Origin: Cavia porcellus
Lineage: Eukaryota; Chordata; Mammalia; Rodentia; Caviidae
DNA: 64,000 nt
Direction: 5' to 3'
NCBI RefSeq assembly: GCF_034190915.1
Contig: NW_026947484.1
Span: forward strand, 141,830,982-141,894,981
Within the stretch, counting starts at the first letter, position 1; each line of letters starts with the position of its first letter. A model generated the notes under the pieces. The model saw only the letters and a list, made by a program, of their open reading frames with translations, did not search any database and was not told where the DNA came from. A program made the translations under genes and the position numbers. Below are positions 21,913 through 33,690 of this stretch, one piece after another.

Positions 21913-22755
21913 TTATAGGCAGAAAAAAGAAAGGAAGGCATCTCAGGAAGATTAAACAACATGGGCAAAAATTTGTAGCTATAAAATAGGATATTCATTG
22001 AATTGTATCTTGGCTTGGCAGTGCCACAAGTATAGATGGTAAAGGAATCATCCAAGGAGGATGGATCCACTGTCACCTCCTCTTTGAAGTATGTATGTCC
22101 TCAAGAATCAAAGCCCTGGAGAAAGCATCTAACAACCTCGAGTTTTCAGAGGGTGGGAAGAAAGCGTCTTTTGGGTTCTCACAGAGAAAATCAGGGCTTT
22201 GCCTTCTACCAGCTCTCACAAGTGATAAAGAAGAAATTACTGAATGGTGCCACCAAAATGCACAAATGGGCAGTGAGAGGACTCCTACACCGCAGTGTAT
22301 GGTAGACAGTACGTGGAGGAGACACGCGTCACACACTTTTACTTCCTATTGTCCCTATGATAATCCCGCTTAAAGTTCAACACCTTTAATATTTTTCACT
22401 TACCCCTTTGAGGTTAAAGTTATAATTTTATTTTATTTATTTTTATTTTTATTGTTTATTAGTATCATTTAAATACAGGGTTATAATTTTAAATTATGCA
22501 GTTTATTTCTTAACACATCCAAGGGTAGCTATTGATCATCTTCCATGAAAAATGAGAAATTTAATACTCTTAACTCCTCTCTCAATATTAATAGTAATAC
22601 TTAATGTTTTAGACCTTTTAATCTTTGCCTTCATAAATTTTAATATTATATATAAACATCTGTTTTACATGATTTTTCATAGATCAACCTTACATGATTG
22701 CTTTGTTGTGAGAAAATTGGAGAAATCAAAACTACACATCTTATCTCTTTTTCTT
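21913..22755. other. AT-rich DNA, no gene seen
   Basis: It holds a T-rich stretch near 22425-22460. No recognisable gene or repeat family. Confidence 0.45.
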
Positions 22756-22762
22756 GAACTGT

Positions 22763-22802
22763 AACCCACCTTTTCTTTCTTTCTTTTTCTTTCTTTTCTT
22801 TT

Positions 22803-22852
<50 letters not shown>

Positions 22853-22889
22853 TTCCTTCCTTCCTTCCTTCCTTCCTTCTTTTCTTTCT
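22763..22889. repeat. (CTTT)n / (CCTT)n microsatellite
   Basis: A long pyrimidine-only tetranucleotide array changes from CTTT to CCTT units at about 22850. On the other strand it lies at the A-rich tail of the SINE that follows, its probable origin. Confidence 0.97.
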
Positions 22890-23012
22890 TGTACTGGGAT
22901 TGAAACAATGTCCTCACACTGAGCCACATTCCCAGCCCAGTTTTATTTCAGACAAGTTACTAAGTTGCCCAAGCTGATCTCAGACTTGCCAGTCCTCCTG
23001 CCTCAGCCTCCA
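22890..23012 (-). mobile_element. B1 + ID composite SINE, antisense
   Basis: The ID part is inverted (TGTACTGGGATTGAAACAATG...CACTGAGCCACATTCCCAGCCC). An inverted, 5'-truncated B1 follows (AGTTGCCCAAGCTGATCTCAGACTTG...CCTCCTGCCTCAGCCTCC). Confidence 0.8.
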
Positions 23013-23046
23013 CCTAACATTTTTAAGATACTAAAGTTTTATATTT

Positions 23047-23212
23047 TAAGCAGGCATGGTGATGCGTGCCTTAGCTCTAGCACTTGGGAGACTGAGGGAA
23101 GAAGATCACTGCAAGTTTGAGGCCAGCCTAGGTTGCACAGCAAGTTCAAGGCCAGTCTAAACTACATAGTAAGACCTTAACTCAGAAAGCCAAACATAAA
23201 ATAAAATAATAT
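23047..23212 (+). mobile_element. B1 SINE with internal duplication
   Basis: AGGCATGGTGATGCGTGCC...CACTTGGGAGACTGAGGG...GAGGCCAGCCTAGGTTGCACAG and the duplicated AGTTCAAGGCCAGTCTAAACTACATAG, with an A-rich tail. Confidence 0.9.
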
Positions 23213-23765
23213 GGTTTTACATTTTCAAGGTTTATAACATTTATATTTGTTCTGTAACACTACTTAAGTAATCCATGTTATGCCTCTAAGCTTATTCTAT
23301 AAACTGAAAACCAATAAGGAACACTAATGACATCACAAATACATAAATATTATTTACAATTAAATCAACAGTATAATTGGATCCGATGAAAAGTAAATAT
23401 AATATTGTAGCGTTAAATGTATGACTCTTAGAAGAGAATCTACGAATGTCAAAATCAAATGGACTTCCCTTTCACTTCCTTCCATCCTCCAGGTCCCCCT
23501 GAGGGGCTCAGGTTCCTTGGGTCTTGCTGTCGTAAGCTTCACCCTCCTTTGTGGTTGAGCAGTGTCTCCTTGAATAATTTTCTTCATAAATGGTGAGTAG
23601 ATCTTCTCAGATCTGTGTTTTCAGTTTTATCTATGTTGTGTCATAGTCCATACATGAGCACTCAGGAAGCAAAAGACAACTAAAAACATTCCTCACCTAT
23701 ACATTCCTCCTTATACCATGTTGCTCACAAAGTAAGAGTGACAGCCAAAGATGCAATTTGTAGAA
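23213..23765. other. AT-rich DNA, nothing recognised
   Basis: No repeat family or coding exon recognised. Confidence 0.45.
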
Positions 23766-23769
23766 AAAA

Positions 23770-24118
23770 AAGATATTTTAAAAATACATCTTTATTGTTT
23801 TAACATCTACACTAATTGCATTATGGCAGAGAATATGGTCTTTAAGATCATTCTTTGAGAATTTCCTGGCTTGTGAGAGGTCAACCCTAGTCTCTGCTTT
23901 TGCTGGAATCCGAGGTGATTGAAGGTGGCCGGGCTCTCACCAAAAGGGTCTGGAACTGCATGTTGTTAAAAGCTGATAACTGGGTGTCGCTGAAAACCCT
24001 GAAAATTACTTTTGTTGCTCTTTTCCTGGTATCCTCAGTCTTGAAGGGAGAGGAGATAAACCAGGTACATTTAGGGCCATACACCGCAGGTTCCTTCATT
24101 GGATGTCTGTATGCAGTT
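23770..24118 (-). other. Candidate 3'-terminal exon or pseudogene fragment, product unknown
   Basis: On the minus strand a CTGCTCAG acceptor-like site ends at 24119. It is followed by an open frame that enters at phase (N)ACT GCA TAC and runs through 24099 (MKEPAVYGPKCTWFISS...) to a TAG at 23887-23889. An AATAAA signal lies at 23791-23796, about 90 bases past the stop. The peptide (about 77 residues: GPKCTW, KRATKVIFRVFSDTQLSAF, LLVRARPPSITSD) looks protein-like rather than random, but I do not recognise it. The in-frame TGA at 24130-24132 lies just upstream of the proposed acceptor. A stronger pyrimidine-rich acceptor (TTTCTATTTCCTGCAG) ends near 24250, but its exon would be closed in this frame. 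It could be a true last exon, a pseudogene piece or chance. Confidence 0.3.
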
Positions 24119-24269
24119 CTGAGCAGGTGTCAGGCCCAGAGTTTTAAGGTAACAAGTGAGACAGAAATTGAGCTTGTGTCCCTTCTGTCCAGTTTTCTCT
24201 CTTCTAACCTATCTCAACTGAAGCTAGGTCACTGGCACGCTAATTATACCCCAGGCTGCAGGAAATAGA

Positions 24270-25085
24270 AAGTAGAAAAATGATGAACAATCATATTACT
24301 GTGTATTAAACTACACAAGCCTGGAGGCATAAAATAAAAATAATTTATTAACCCACAAAGAATTAGGAGCTAAGCAGTTGGAACAGGCCAGTAGGCCTGG
24401 CCTGGGCTCACATATGGCTGTTAAATGGAGATGGGCCGGGTGCTAGCTGATTGTAGATGACTTGTGTGTCTGACACTTGGCTGGTGGTGAGGAAAAATGT
24501 ACAGTGTCTAGGGTCTAGCACTAGCCTGAGCTTTGTTACCAAGTGCTAGATTCCAAAGGTAGCTAGAGAGGGCAAACTTCAATGTAAAAACACTAAACAA
24601 GGCTGTTTGTACTACTTAACCAAGTTATGTAGCTAAGTTCAGATTCAAGAAGTTGAGTGGAGTGGCAATCACATTGCAAAGGGGAATGCATACAGGCATG
24701 GGAGGCATCATTGGCTTTTTCTCCCCTGCAATCTTTTACAAATAAGATCTGTGAACAACACACACAACTTCCCTTTACATGCCATTATCAAGAATTTAGC
24801 CAGTTAGGTACACCTCATCTACAAAGGGTGGCTAAATATATGTGCTACTGAAGCAGTCACCAAAGGGAAGCTAACAAATGTCTCTAGCTAGGCAGAAAGA
24901 CTCTTTGTTAAAACTCAATGAAAGTGACAGGAAAGCCTATTAAAAAGGAAGTATAGGAAAGGGCAGATATTGGGGGAGAACAGAAGTCTGTCCCATAACA
25001 AGTCCATTAGCTGTTTCTTCAATTTGTTAACAACAAAGAATTAGAAAACGTTTAGTCTACAAAATTGTCCCTGTGGTTTTTTAGA
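24270..25085. other. Non-repetitive DNA, no gene seen
   Basis: No recognisable repeat or exon. Confidence 0.45.
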
Positions 25086-25104
25086 AGATTTTTTACTTTA
25101 TTTT

Positions 25105-25263
25105 TTGTTTTATATATATATATTTGGGGACAGGGTCTCACTATGTACTTCCAGCTGGCCTTGAACTTACTGTGTAACACAGGATAACTTTGAAATTGCA
25201 ATGATCCTCCTGCCTCAGCCTCCCAAATGGTGGGATTATAGATGTGTGCCACCATACCCAGCA
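25105..25263 (-). mobile_element. B1 SINE, antisense
   Basis: GGGGACAGGGTCTCACTATG...GATCCTCCTGCCTCAGCCTCCC...GTGTGCCACCATACCCAGC is the reverse complement of a B1. The tail merges into a (TA)n tract at 25112-25122. Confidence 0.92.
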
Positions 25264-25371
25264 AGAATGTTTTAAATATATTCTTGGTCTTGCACATTTC
25301 AGTTTTAAAATAATTTGCTTATAATACTTTCATTTAAATTGCCTTCTTATATACTATTATCTATCATTTTA

Positions 25372-25475
25372 GTGTGTGTGTGTGTGTATGGGTGTGTGTG
25401 ATAATGGGGATCTAATCCAAGGTCTAGTGCATCCTTGGAAAGTACTGTACCACTGAACTACATCCCCAGCCTAGT
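25372..25475 (-). mobile_element. (TG)n followed by a diverged antisense ID SINE
   Basis: A short TG repeat (25373-25400) is followed by an inverted, diverged ID-like body ending ACTGAACTACATCCCCAGCC. Confidence 0.65.
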
Positions 25476-25846
25476 TCTGTTTTTATTAATCCCACAAGTA
25501 GATACATTTTTATTTTGACTTCAACCAAGTTTTTTTTCTTAACATCACTATTGTAAAAACACATACGTATAGACTATGAATTTTGTAATGGAAGTCCCTT
25601 TCACTGATCCTTGTACACTCTGTCCCAAGGGAAAATCTCTCTATTTTGACATATTTTTCCAGATGCGTATGTCCATGCCCATGCATGCTTAGACATGTGG
25701 ATACATAATTAGACACGTACATATGTGTGCTCAAATTTTTAAATAAAAAAGTATTACAGGTTTATCACAGTAAGCCAAACAATTTAAAATGGTATAAAGA
25801 AAAATTAATAAACCCTCCTGCTTCTCCAAAATGTATCTTCCTAAGC

Positions 25847-26223
25847 TGTTATGATTTGGATCTATATGTCCCCACAAAGACTCATGTGTTCCTAGGTGGG
25901 TCCTTTTCAGAGGTGGCTGAATCTAGGGTGTGAGATGCTGGGGTTAAGGGTGAGTGATTACTAAATCATTCCTCTGATTGATTTTACACTGCCCTAATCC
26001 TGATAGCCTAGATGCAATATAAAAGAGACAGAAAGATGCTGTTAAGATTTCTTGTTCCTTTTGCTGTCTTCAGGCAGTGGACTATTTTTTCTCTGCAATG
26101 CCCTTCTGCCCTGTGTCACACGCTGCCTTGGAGCCAACAACTGGACTGAAACCTCTACAAACTGTGAGCCAAACAAACTTCCTCCTTTAATTTTCCTTAG
26201 CAATAAGAAAAGTAACTAAGTCA
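25847..26223 (+). mobile_element. MaLR-type solo LTR
   Basis: It begins TGTTATGATTTGGATCTATATGTCCC, typical of MST/MLT1-like MaLR LTRs, and contains AAAGACTCATGTGTTCCTAGG. It ends with the shared block GGAGCCAACAACTGGACTGAAACC...AGTAACTAAGTCA. No internal sequence remains and a convincing TSD was not found. Confidence 0.75.
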
Positions 26224-26346
26224 CAGGGTAAACAATATAAACAATTTGTTATACATTCATTCTTTTCTCTGTAGTCTATAAAATCTTGGACTACAATACT
26301 ACAAGCTAAAAAAACTTAAACCAAGAGCCCATCACCTGAAAACTAT

Positions 26347-26368
26347 AAAACACACACACACAAACTAT

Positions 26369-26413
<45 letters not shown>
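26347..26413. repeat. (CA)n microsatellite
   Basis: Two CA arrays are separated by CAAACTATAAAA, the second about 42 bp long. It lies at the left edge of the L1 that follows. Confidence 0.97.
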
Positions 26414-26415
<2 letters not shown>

Positions 26416-26469
26416 TAAAATACTGTTAATTCAAAGACATAATAGTGGCTGCCAAGAGTCTGGGTGAGC

Positions 26470-26690
26470 CCTCTGCCTACCCAGAGGACCTCAGTGGGCC
26501 ATTGAAAGAGAATGTGGCTAAGGCCTCCTCCCATTCAGAGAACCTTGGTGATCCAATGAGAGTGCCAGTGAGTCCTCCCTCCACCCAGAGGACCCTGGGC
26601 AGGCCAGCAAGAATGCAGGTGAGGCTTCCTGCAGCCTGGAGGAACTCAGGTAGGCCTGTGAGACCCCCAGGACACAGTAGGGACCCAGAT
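26470..26690 (+). repeat. ~50 bp monomers in the 5' region of L1 #1
   Basis: Four imperfect GC-rich units are anchored by CCAGAGGACC-like motifs at 26481, 26535, 26585 and 26635 (spacing 54, 50, 50). Tandem 5' monomers act as promoters in some rodent L1 families. Here that role is only inferred. Confidence 0.65.
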
Positions 26691-26894
26691 GGGGTAAATA
26701 CCATAGACAGGTGGGTCTGGTAGCCTGGAAAAGTATGAAACTGCAGCAACAATATGAGCTAAGAGTTGGTTTACATCAATATTTCCAGGCTAGTCAGCCC
26801 AGGAAGAATTGAGGACTCGCCCAACTGTCCCCACAGGAGGAATTTAGGTGAGTAGCCCTCCTCCTACACTGTGGGACATCAACATATAAGACAA

Positions 26895-27955
26895 TGGAAG
26901 ACACACACTTGAAATTTCTGAAAAGATAAAAAGTGAAGTAAAGAAACAAGTCCACATGGATATAGAGGATATTAGAACAGAAATAATCTCCCTGATTAGA
27001 AAAAATGACTACTTCAATGATGGAATTGCTCAGCATAGCTACAGAAGACATAGATTAAAAAATACAAAAGCATAGGAAAATGATGGAAACCTTTAATGAA
27101 GAATGGAAAGAAATAGGAAGCATAGGGGCTGGGGATTTAGCTCAGCGGCATAAGCACCTGCCTTGCAAGTGTGTGGTTGTGAGTTCGATCCCTGGTACCA
27201 ATAAAAATGAAAAAGACTAAAAAAAAGAAAAGAAGAGAAATAGGAAGCATGAAACAGATTTAAGAGATATCTAGGAAATTAAAATTTCATTGAAAGCTGG
27301 TAAAACCAAAGATAGACTTTTAGACCTGGAGGACAGGACTGCAGCTAGTGATCACAAAAGGAGAATTCTCTTAAAAATAAGGGATCATGAAATAACAATT
27401 GAACAGCTCCAAGACAATGCAAAGAAAAACAATATATGTTTGATTGGTATCAATGAAAAAGCAGAAGTCAACACATATTTTTTAAAAAACTATTTGCAAA
27501 AGTAATAACAGAAAATTTCCCAAGCATAAGAACAGAATGTGATATACAGATAAGTGAAGCATACAGAACTCCAAATAATCATCACCAAAATAAATCTACA
27601 TATAGTCATCCCCAACAGATAATTACCCCAATGTATAATAATCAAGATTCCAGAAATTCAGCACAAAAACAGAATATTAAAAGCTGTTACAGAATATGAA
27701 CAGATCACCTAAAAAGGAAAGCCTATTAGAATGATGGCTGACTTCTCAACACAAACACTCATGTCAAGAAGAGCTTGGAGTGAAGTATTTCAAGCCCTAA
27801 AAGAAAATGACTTCGAACCCAGATTGACGTATCCTGAAAAACTGTATTTCAAAATTAATGGAGAAATAAGATACTCCCATGATACAGAACAACAGAAAAA
27901 AATTCATGCCCACCAAACCAATCCTAGAAAGAATACTGAAAGATATTCTAGATAG
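26895..27955 (+). pseudogene. L1 #1 ORF1 remnant
   Basis: Recognisable pieces include a charged coiled-coil region, the RRM-type segment around 27413-27450 (NNICLIGINEKAE) and the C-terminal domain (ADFSTQTLMSRRAWSEVFQAL at 27737-27799). It is interrupted by several stops and frameshifts and by an ID insertion at 27124-27236. Confidence 0.8.
27124..27236 (+). mobile_element. ID SINE nested in L1 #1 ORF1
   Basis: Young-type ID (GGGGCTGGGGATTTAGCTCA..., CTTGCAAG, GTTCGATCC) with an A-rich tail. A perfect 14 bp TSD GAAATAGGAAGCAT lies at 27110-27123 and 27237-27250. Confidence 0.96.
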
Positions 27956-30900
27956 AGATAAAAATTACCACAATTCCCAGAACAACAATAGTAAAATACC
28001 ACCAAGCAGAGCAAACAACTAAGAGGGGGAAAGCTGGAAACCAATAACAGGAAAATAACATGACAAAGAGAAGCCAATACATATCAGTTATAACCATCAA
28101 TGTGAATGGCTTCAATTCACTAATAGAAAGAAACAGATTGGCAGAATGAATCAAGAAACAGGATTCAACAATATGCTATACACAAGAAACACATTTAACT
28201 TAAAAATAAACTCATAGACTGAAAATCAAAGGATAAAAAACAATATACCATGCAACAGGAACCCAGAAAAAAGTAATGGTAGCTATTATGTTTCAGACAA
28301 TGTGAACTTCAAACTAAAAATGATCAATATTCAAGAGGAAGAGATAATAATCATAAATATATATATGCACCAAGTATGGGAGCACTCAACTATATTAAAC
28401 AAATATTAGTAGACCTGAAAAATCAAATAAGCAATGACACAATTGTAAAAGGGGGCCTTAATAACCCATTGTCACAAAGAGATAGGTCAACTAGACAAAA
28501 AGTAGACAAATAGCAGAATTGGATCAAACATATTAACAAATGGACTTAGATATTTAGAATCTTTCACCCAACAACATCAGAATATACATTCTTCTCAGCT
28601 GCACATAGGACATTCTCTACACAGATCATATATTAGCTCATAAAACATGCTTAAGTAAATGAGGAGGAATTGACATTACCCCATACATATTATCTGACCA
28701 TAGTGCACTGAAATTGGAAATTAATGGCAAAAGAAACCACAAAAATTTCATAAATACATGGAAATTAACACCCTCCTGAACAACCATTGGGCCACAGATG
28801 AAATTAAAGAAGAAATTAAGCAATATCAACAACCAAGTGAAAATGCAGATATAACATACTGGAACCTATGGGACACAATGAAAGCAGCTTAAGAGAAAAA
28901 TATACAGCAATGAATTATCACATCAGGCAAATAGAACAAGCACAAATAAACAACCTAAAGCTGTACCTCAGGCTTCTAGAAAAATTCAAGCCAAAGCTCA
29001 TAGAAGGGTTAAATTATAAAGATCACAGTTAGAAATTAACACAGTCAAGACTAAGAAAACAATACAAAGAAATAATGGATCGATGAGTTGGTTCTTTGAA
29101 ACAATAAACAAAATTGATAAACCTCTAGCCAACCTCATCAAGAAAAGGAAAGAAACAACTCAAATTCATGCAATGAAGAATAAAAAGGGTGAAATCACTA
29201 CAGATCCTGTGGAAATATAGAAGATCATCAATATCTACTTCAAAAATCTTTACTCACATAGGATGGAAAACAGAAAAAATGGATACATTCCTAGAAATGT
29301 GTAAATTACTCAAGCTGAATCAAGAAGATGTGAAAATTCTGAATAACCCAGTATCAATTAATAAAATAGAAAACATAATTAAAAACTTACCAACAAAGAA
29401 AAGCCAAGTCCTGATGGATTGACAGCAGAATTCTACAAGAAATTTGGAGATTTAACACCATGACTTCTCAAATGCTTTAATGAAATTGAAAGGAATGATA
29501 TACTTCCAAATTACGTTCAAGGAATGAAATACTTCCAAATTCATTCCAAGCATTACCCTGAAGGACCCAACTAAGAAAGAGAATCACAGACAAATCTCCC
29601 TAATGGACATTGATGCAAAAATTCTCAAAAAAAAATACTGGCAAACAGACTTCAGCAAATCATCAACAAGATTATACACCATGACCAAGAAAGATTCATC
29701 CCAGGAATGCAGGAATGGTTCAACACACACAAATCAATAATCGTAATACACTGTATCAAGAGAGCCAAAGACAAAAATCACATGATCATCTCAATAGATG
29801 CAGAAAAAGCTTTTTATAAACTCCAACACTCATTCATGATTTTTTAAAAAAAACCCTAGAGAAAATCTCAATAGGTGGTCTCTGTCTCAACCTGATAAAA
29901 GCCATCTATGACAAACCAACAGCCAACAACATACTAAATGGACAAAAACTGAAAGCTTTCACTCTAAAATCATCAACAAGACAAGGGTCTCCACTGTCAC
30001 CACTCCTATTCAGTATAGTGCTGCAAACATAAGCCAGAGAAATTAGATAAGACAGAGAAAAGAAAAGAATAGGAAAAGAAGTTAAATTATCATTATTTGC
30101 AGATGATATGATACTCTACAAAGAGTATCCACCAAAAACTCCACCAAAAGACTACTAGAGTTAAGAAAATTCAGCAACATAGCTGGATACAAAGTCAACA
30201 CTCAAAAATCAATAATATTCTTGTATACAACAAACTCACTGAGAGAGAAATTAGAGAAATCACACCTTTTGCAATAATATCCAAAAAAATGAAATATTTA
30301 GGAATGAACCTAACAAAAGATGGAAAAGATTGATAAATTGAAAATTACAGTATTCTGAAAAAGGAGACTGAAGAAGACATCAGAAAATGGAAAGATAGCC
30401 CTTGCTCTTGGATAGGAAAAACCAACGTCAAAATGGCCATACTCCCAAAATTATTATACAAATTTAATGCAATTCTGATCAAAATATCATTAGTATGTCT
30501 CACAGATCTAGAGAAAACATTCCTAAAATTTATTTGGAAATAGAAGAGGCCTAGAATAGAAAAGGCAACCCTGGGCAACAAAGGCAAGGCAGGATATATC
30601 ACAATCCCCGACTTGAAATTATACTTCAAAGCTACTGTGATAAAATCAGCATGGTACTGGTAAAAAGAAACAAACAATAAAAAAAAAGACAGACAGAAGG
30701 ATCAATAGAACAGATTAGAAGATGCAGAGGCAACTACAAACACACTCATCTATCTTATCTTTAACAAAGGGGCCAAACATGCTTGCTGGAAGAATCACAG
30801 CCTTGTTAATAAATGCTGCTGGGAAAAGTGAGCTTTCCATATGCTGAAGACTAAAACTAAGACATATGTCTATCACTATGCACTAATACAAAGTCAAAAC

Positions 30901-31002
30901 ATATCAAAGATCTAAACATTAAAACAGAAACACTAAATCTGCTGGAATACAAAGTAGGTGGAAATCTTGAAGATATGAGAGATCATGAACTAAAATAAAC
31001 TG

Positions 31003-31150
31003 CACCAGGTATAGTGGTGCATGCCTGTAATCCCAGCTCAAATGGCTGAGGCAAAAGAATGCTGTGAGTTTGAGACCAGCCTGAGCTATAAAGTAAGTTC
31101 AAGGCCAGTCTGAATTCTATAGTGAAATCCTGGCTCAAAAAGACAGGAAA
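31003..31150 (+). mobile_element. B1 SINE nested in L1 #1
   Basis: GTATAGTGGTGCATGCCTGTAATCCCAGC and the duplicated AGTTCAAGGCCAGTCTGAATTCTATAG, with an A-rich tail. Confidence 0.9.
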
Positions 31151-31544
31151 AAATATATGAGAAGTACCTCAAAGAAGCAACAATTGGAATCTCATCTTAT
31201 TTAAAAGTTTTTGCACATCAAAGGAAATCACCAACAGAGTGAAAGGACAAACCACAGAATGAGAAAAAATTTTATCCAGCTGATCTTCAGACAAAGGACT
31301 TCTACCTAGAACTTACAAAGAACTGAAAAAAAAAAAATCAGGCCCCAAAGATCCAATCCAAAAATGGGCATCTGAGAAGACAATGCACTTTTCAGATAAA
31401 GAAGTACAAATGGCAAATAAATATATTTTAAAAGTTCAACATCACTAATAATTCAAGAAATATAAATTTAAACAACTCTGAGATTCTGTCTCCCTCCAGA
31501 AAGAATGACTATCATCAAGAAATCAACTAATAAAAAATACTGAG

Positions 31545-31637
31545 GAGGGCCAGGGATTTAGCTCAGTGGCATTAAGTTCCTGCTTGGCAAGCACAAAGTC
31601 GTGAGTTTGATCCCTGGTGCCAAAAAAAAGAAAAGAA
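31545..31637 (+). mobile_element. ID SINE nested in L1 #1
   Basis: AGGGATTTAGCTCAGTGGCATTAAG...GAGTTTGATCCCTGGTGCC plus an A-rich tail. A short repeat AAATACTGA on both sides fits a TSD. Confidence 0.92.
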
Positions 31638-32087
31638 ATACTGACAAGGGTATGGGGAAAAGAGAACTCTTGTCCATTATTGGTGGGAGTGTATACTAAT
31701 ACAACTACTGTGGAAATCAGTGTGAGTACTCCTGAAGGTCCCATTTGATCCAGCCATTCCCTTTCTGGGCATTTTCCCAGTAGAATTAAAAACCACAGTA
31801 ATGTATGTGCACCCACGTTTATAGCAGCACAATTTGTAATAGCTAAATCTTGGAAAAAATCCAAATACCCATCAACCATGGAATGGAGAAAAAAGATGTA
31901 GTATTTTTATACAATGGAGCATTACCTAACTGTAAGTAAGGACAAACGGGGAGCTTTTTTATAGATAAGTGAATGACCATACTCATGACCATACTGATGA
32001 CCATACTCATAAGTGAAATAAATCAGACTCACATGTGTAAACATTGTATTATCTCCCTAGTATAAAAAAAAAAAAACTGAAAGACTG

Positions 32088-32192
32088 GGGCTGGGGATTT
32101 AGCTCAGCAGCATAAGCACCTGCTTTGTAAGCACATGGTCGTGAGTTCGATCCCTGGTACCGATAAAAAAAAATTATTAAAAAAAAAACTGA
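32088..32192 (+). mobile_element. ID SINE at the ORF2/3' UTR boundary of L1 #1
   Basis: GGGGCTGGGGATTTAGCTCAGCAGC...GTTCGATCCCTGGTACCGATAAAAAAA, young subfamily, with flanking (A)nCTGA(A/C)AG. Confidence 0.93.
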
Positions 32193-32519
32193 CAGAGTAG
32201 GTAGGATCCAAAATGTACAACAGATATTGTGAAAGGGAAAGAAACTGCTCAAAAGGAAAGAACAACAGGGATGAGAGAAAGGAAAAAGAAAGAAGAGAAA
32301 AGATTGTGTGCATGTGTGTGATAATTATACTACTTTCTGTTAGTTCATCCAAAAAAAGGTTTTTGCTTTCATTGTTTGATCATTTTTCATCCCTATATCT
32401 TGTAATCTGAGCACCTACTTTGAAGAAAACCCAGTGTATTAACCATTGTTAATTTCCTAATATATTGTTTTGAAATCTGTATAATTTTTTGTTCTTTTTT
32501 CATTTTAAAATAAGAAGAG

Positions 32520-32880
32520 GTAATAAATGGAAAATTGTGGAACACCTATGAAATTATGGCAAATGAAAAAGCATTATATACCAGAGCCCACGAGAATCCA
32601 ATTGGTTAAAGCAATACAAAGGAAAATTCAGTGTTCTTTCTATTAACCAAAAAGAATGAACATAAAGTGTCTAATACAGAAGTTAGAAAATGAAAAATCT
32701 AAGGAAATCAGAAAGAATTAATAAAGTTAAATGTGAGAAAACAGGAAATGGTAGAATTAATAAGTAAACTGAGAACTGTTTATTCAAGCAAAACAAGCAA
32801 AAAATAGATAATTAACTAACTAATGTAATCAAGAAAGGAAGGAAGAGAAAGCACAAATACACAAAATAAAAAATTAAAAA
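32520..32880. other. AT-rich DNA, nothing recognised
   Basis: A-rich sequence without SINE, LINE or exon signatures. Confidence 0.4.
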
Positions 32881-32883
32881 TCC

Positions 32884-33035
32884 ACAGAGCTGAGCGTGCT
32901 GGTACATACCTGTAATGCCAGCACTCAGGAGACTGAGGCGGGAGGATCACTGGGAGTTGAGTCCAGCCTGAGCTACACAGTGAGTTCAAAGCTACTCTCA
33001 ACTACATAGTGAGACCCTGTCTCCAAAAAAAGTCA
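32884..33035 (+). mobile_element. B1 SINE with internal duplication
   Basis: AGCGTGCTGGTACATACCTGTAATGCCAGC...GTCCAGCCTGAGCTACACAGTGAGTTCAAAGC...GAGACCCTGTCTCC and an A-rich tail. Confidence 0.93.
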
Positions 33036-33284
33036 CAGAAGAAAAAAAAAAGTCACAGATGCAAAGGAAGGTTAAGTCCAATAAGAGCTATTTTCTTAAT
33101 TCTATGAGTATAAATTATGAATAATTTTCTTTTAAAATGGGATTATCCAAATGAGTTTGAGTAAAGCAAGAATACAATACTTTAAAAACTAATTACCAAG
33201 CAGAAACTACCAAGGCCTAACTTTTCCACAGAAGCATTAGGACCACAGAGTATCACTAGAGAATTCTACTAAATCTACAAAGAG

Positions 33285-33367
33285 GGGACAGGGACAGGGA
33301 TTTAGCTCAGTGGCAAAAGCACCTGCCTGGCAAGTGCAATGTGACTTTGATCCCCAGTACTAAACAA
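33285..33367 (+). mobile_element. ID SINE
   Basis: GGGACAGGGATTTAGCTCAGTGGCAAAAGC...TTTGATCCCCAGTACTAAAC, moderately diverged. Confidence 0.88.
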
Positions 33368-33529
33368 AATAGAACAAAATCTACAAAAAACAGATGGAGA
33401 CTATTCTTGAGCTTAACAAAGAGAAGTGTATTATTCTTTTGGGGACATAAGCATAATGTTTGTTTCAAAAATCCACACGAGTAGTACCAAAATTTCAAAT
33501 ATAAGTCATTTTTATTTAAAAATATGAAA

Positions 33530-33690
33530 AGAAACTGAGCATGGTGGCACATGCCTGTAATCCCACCATTCCTGAGACTGAAGCAAGAAGGATTGCTGTG
33601 ATTTCAAGGCTAGGCTACAAAGTGAGTTTAAGGACAGCCCAAACTGCATAGTGAGCCTTGTCTCAAAAAAACAAAAACTAAACAAACCAT
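33530..33690 (+). mobile_element. B1 SINE with internal duplication
   Basis: TGAGCATGGTGGCACATGCCTGTAATCCCACC...GGCTACAAAGTGAGTTTAAGG...GTGAGCCTTGTCTCAAAAAA. Confidence 0.93.

Larger units (their letters stand above)
28080..32045 (+). pseudogene. L1 #1 ORF2 remnant (endonuclease/reverse transcriptase)
   Basis: The order of L1 ORF2 is preserved: AP-type endonuclease (from 28080), reverse transcriptase (FADD motif near 30100, then a YKVNTQKS segment near 30190-30215) and the C-terminal region. It holds dozens of stops and indels plus B1 (31003) and ID (31545) insertions. No long frame survives. Confidence 0.88.
26430..32515 (+). mobile_element. Nearly full-length decayed L1 (L1 #1)
   Basis: Reading 5' to 3': a GC-rich 5' region with ~50 bp monomers (26470-26690), a decayed ORF1 (about 26895-27955), a decayed ORF2 (about 28080-32040) and a 3' UTR to about 32515. 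ORF2 landmarks include the endonuclease start (ATAACCATCAATGTGAATGG at 28092) and the reverse transcriptase FADD codons (TTTGCAGATGAT near 30096-30107). Many stops and frameshifts break both frames, so it cannot move itself. Three ID copies and one B1 are nested in it. The 3' UTR holds a single copy of the AT-rich unit that other elements in this window carry as an array. Confidence 0.9.

Noticed and set aside
22646..22929. Lysine/arginine-rich minus-strand ORFs
   Set aside because: They are translations of the (CTTT)n/(CCTT)n microsatellite.
25847..26223. TSD for the MaLR LTR
   Set aside because: Flanking TAAG(C) and TAAGT are similar but overlap the expected LTR end, so no duplication could be claimed.
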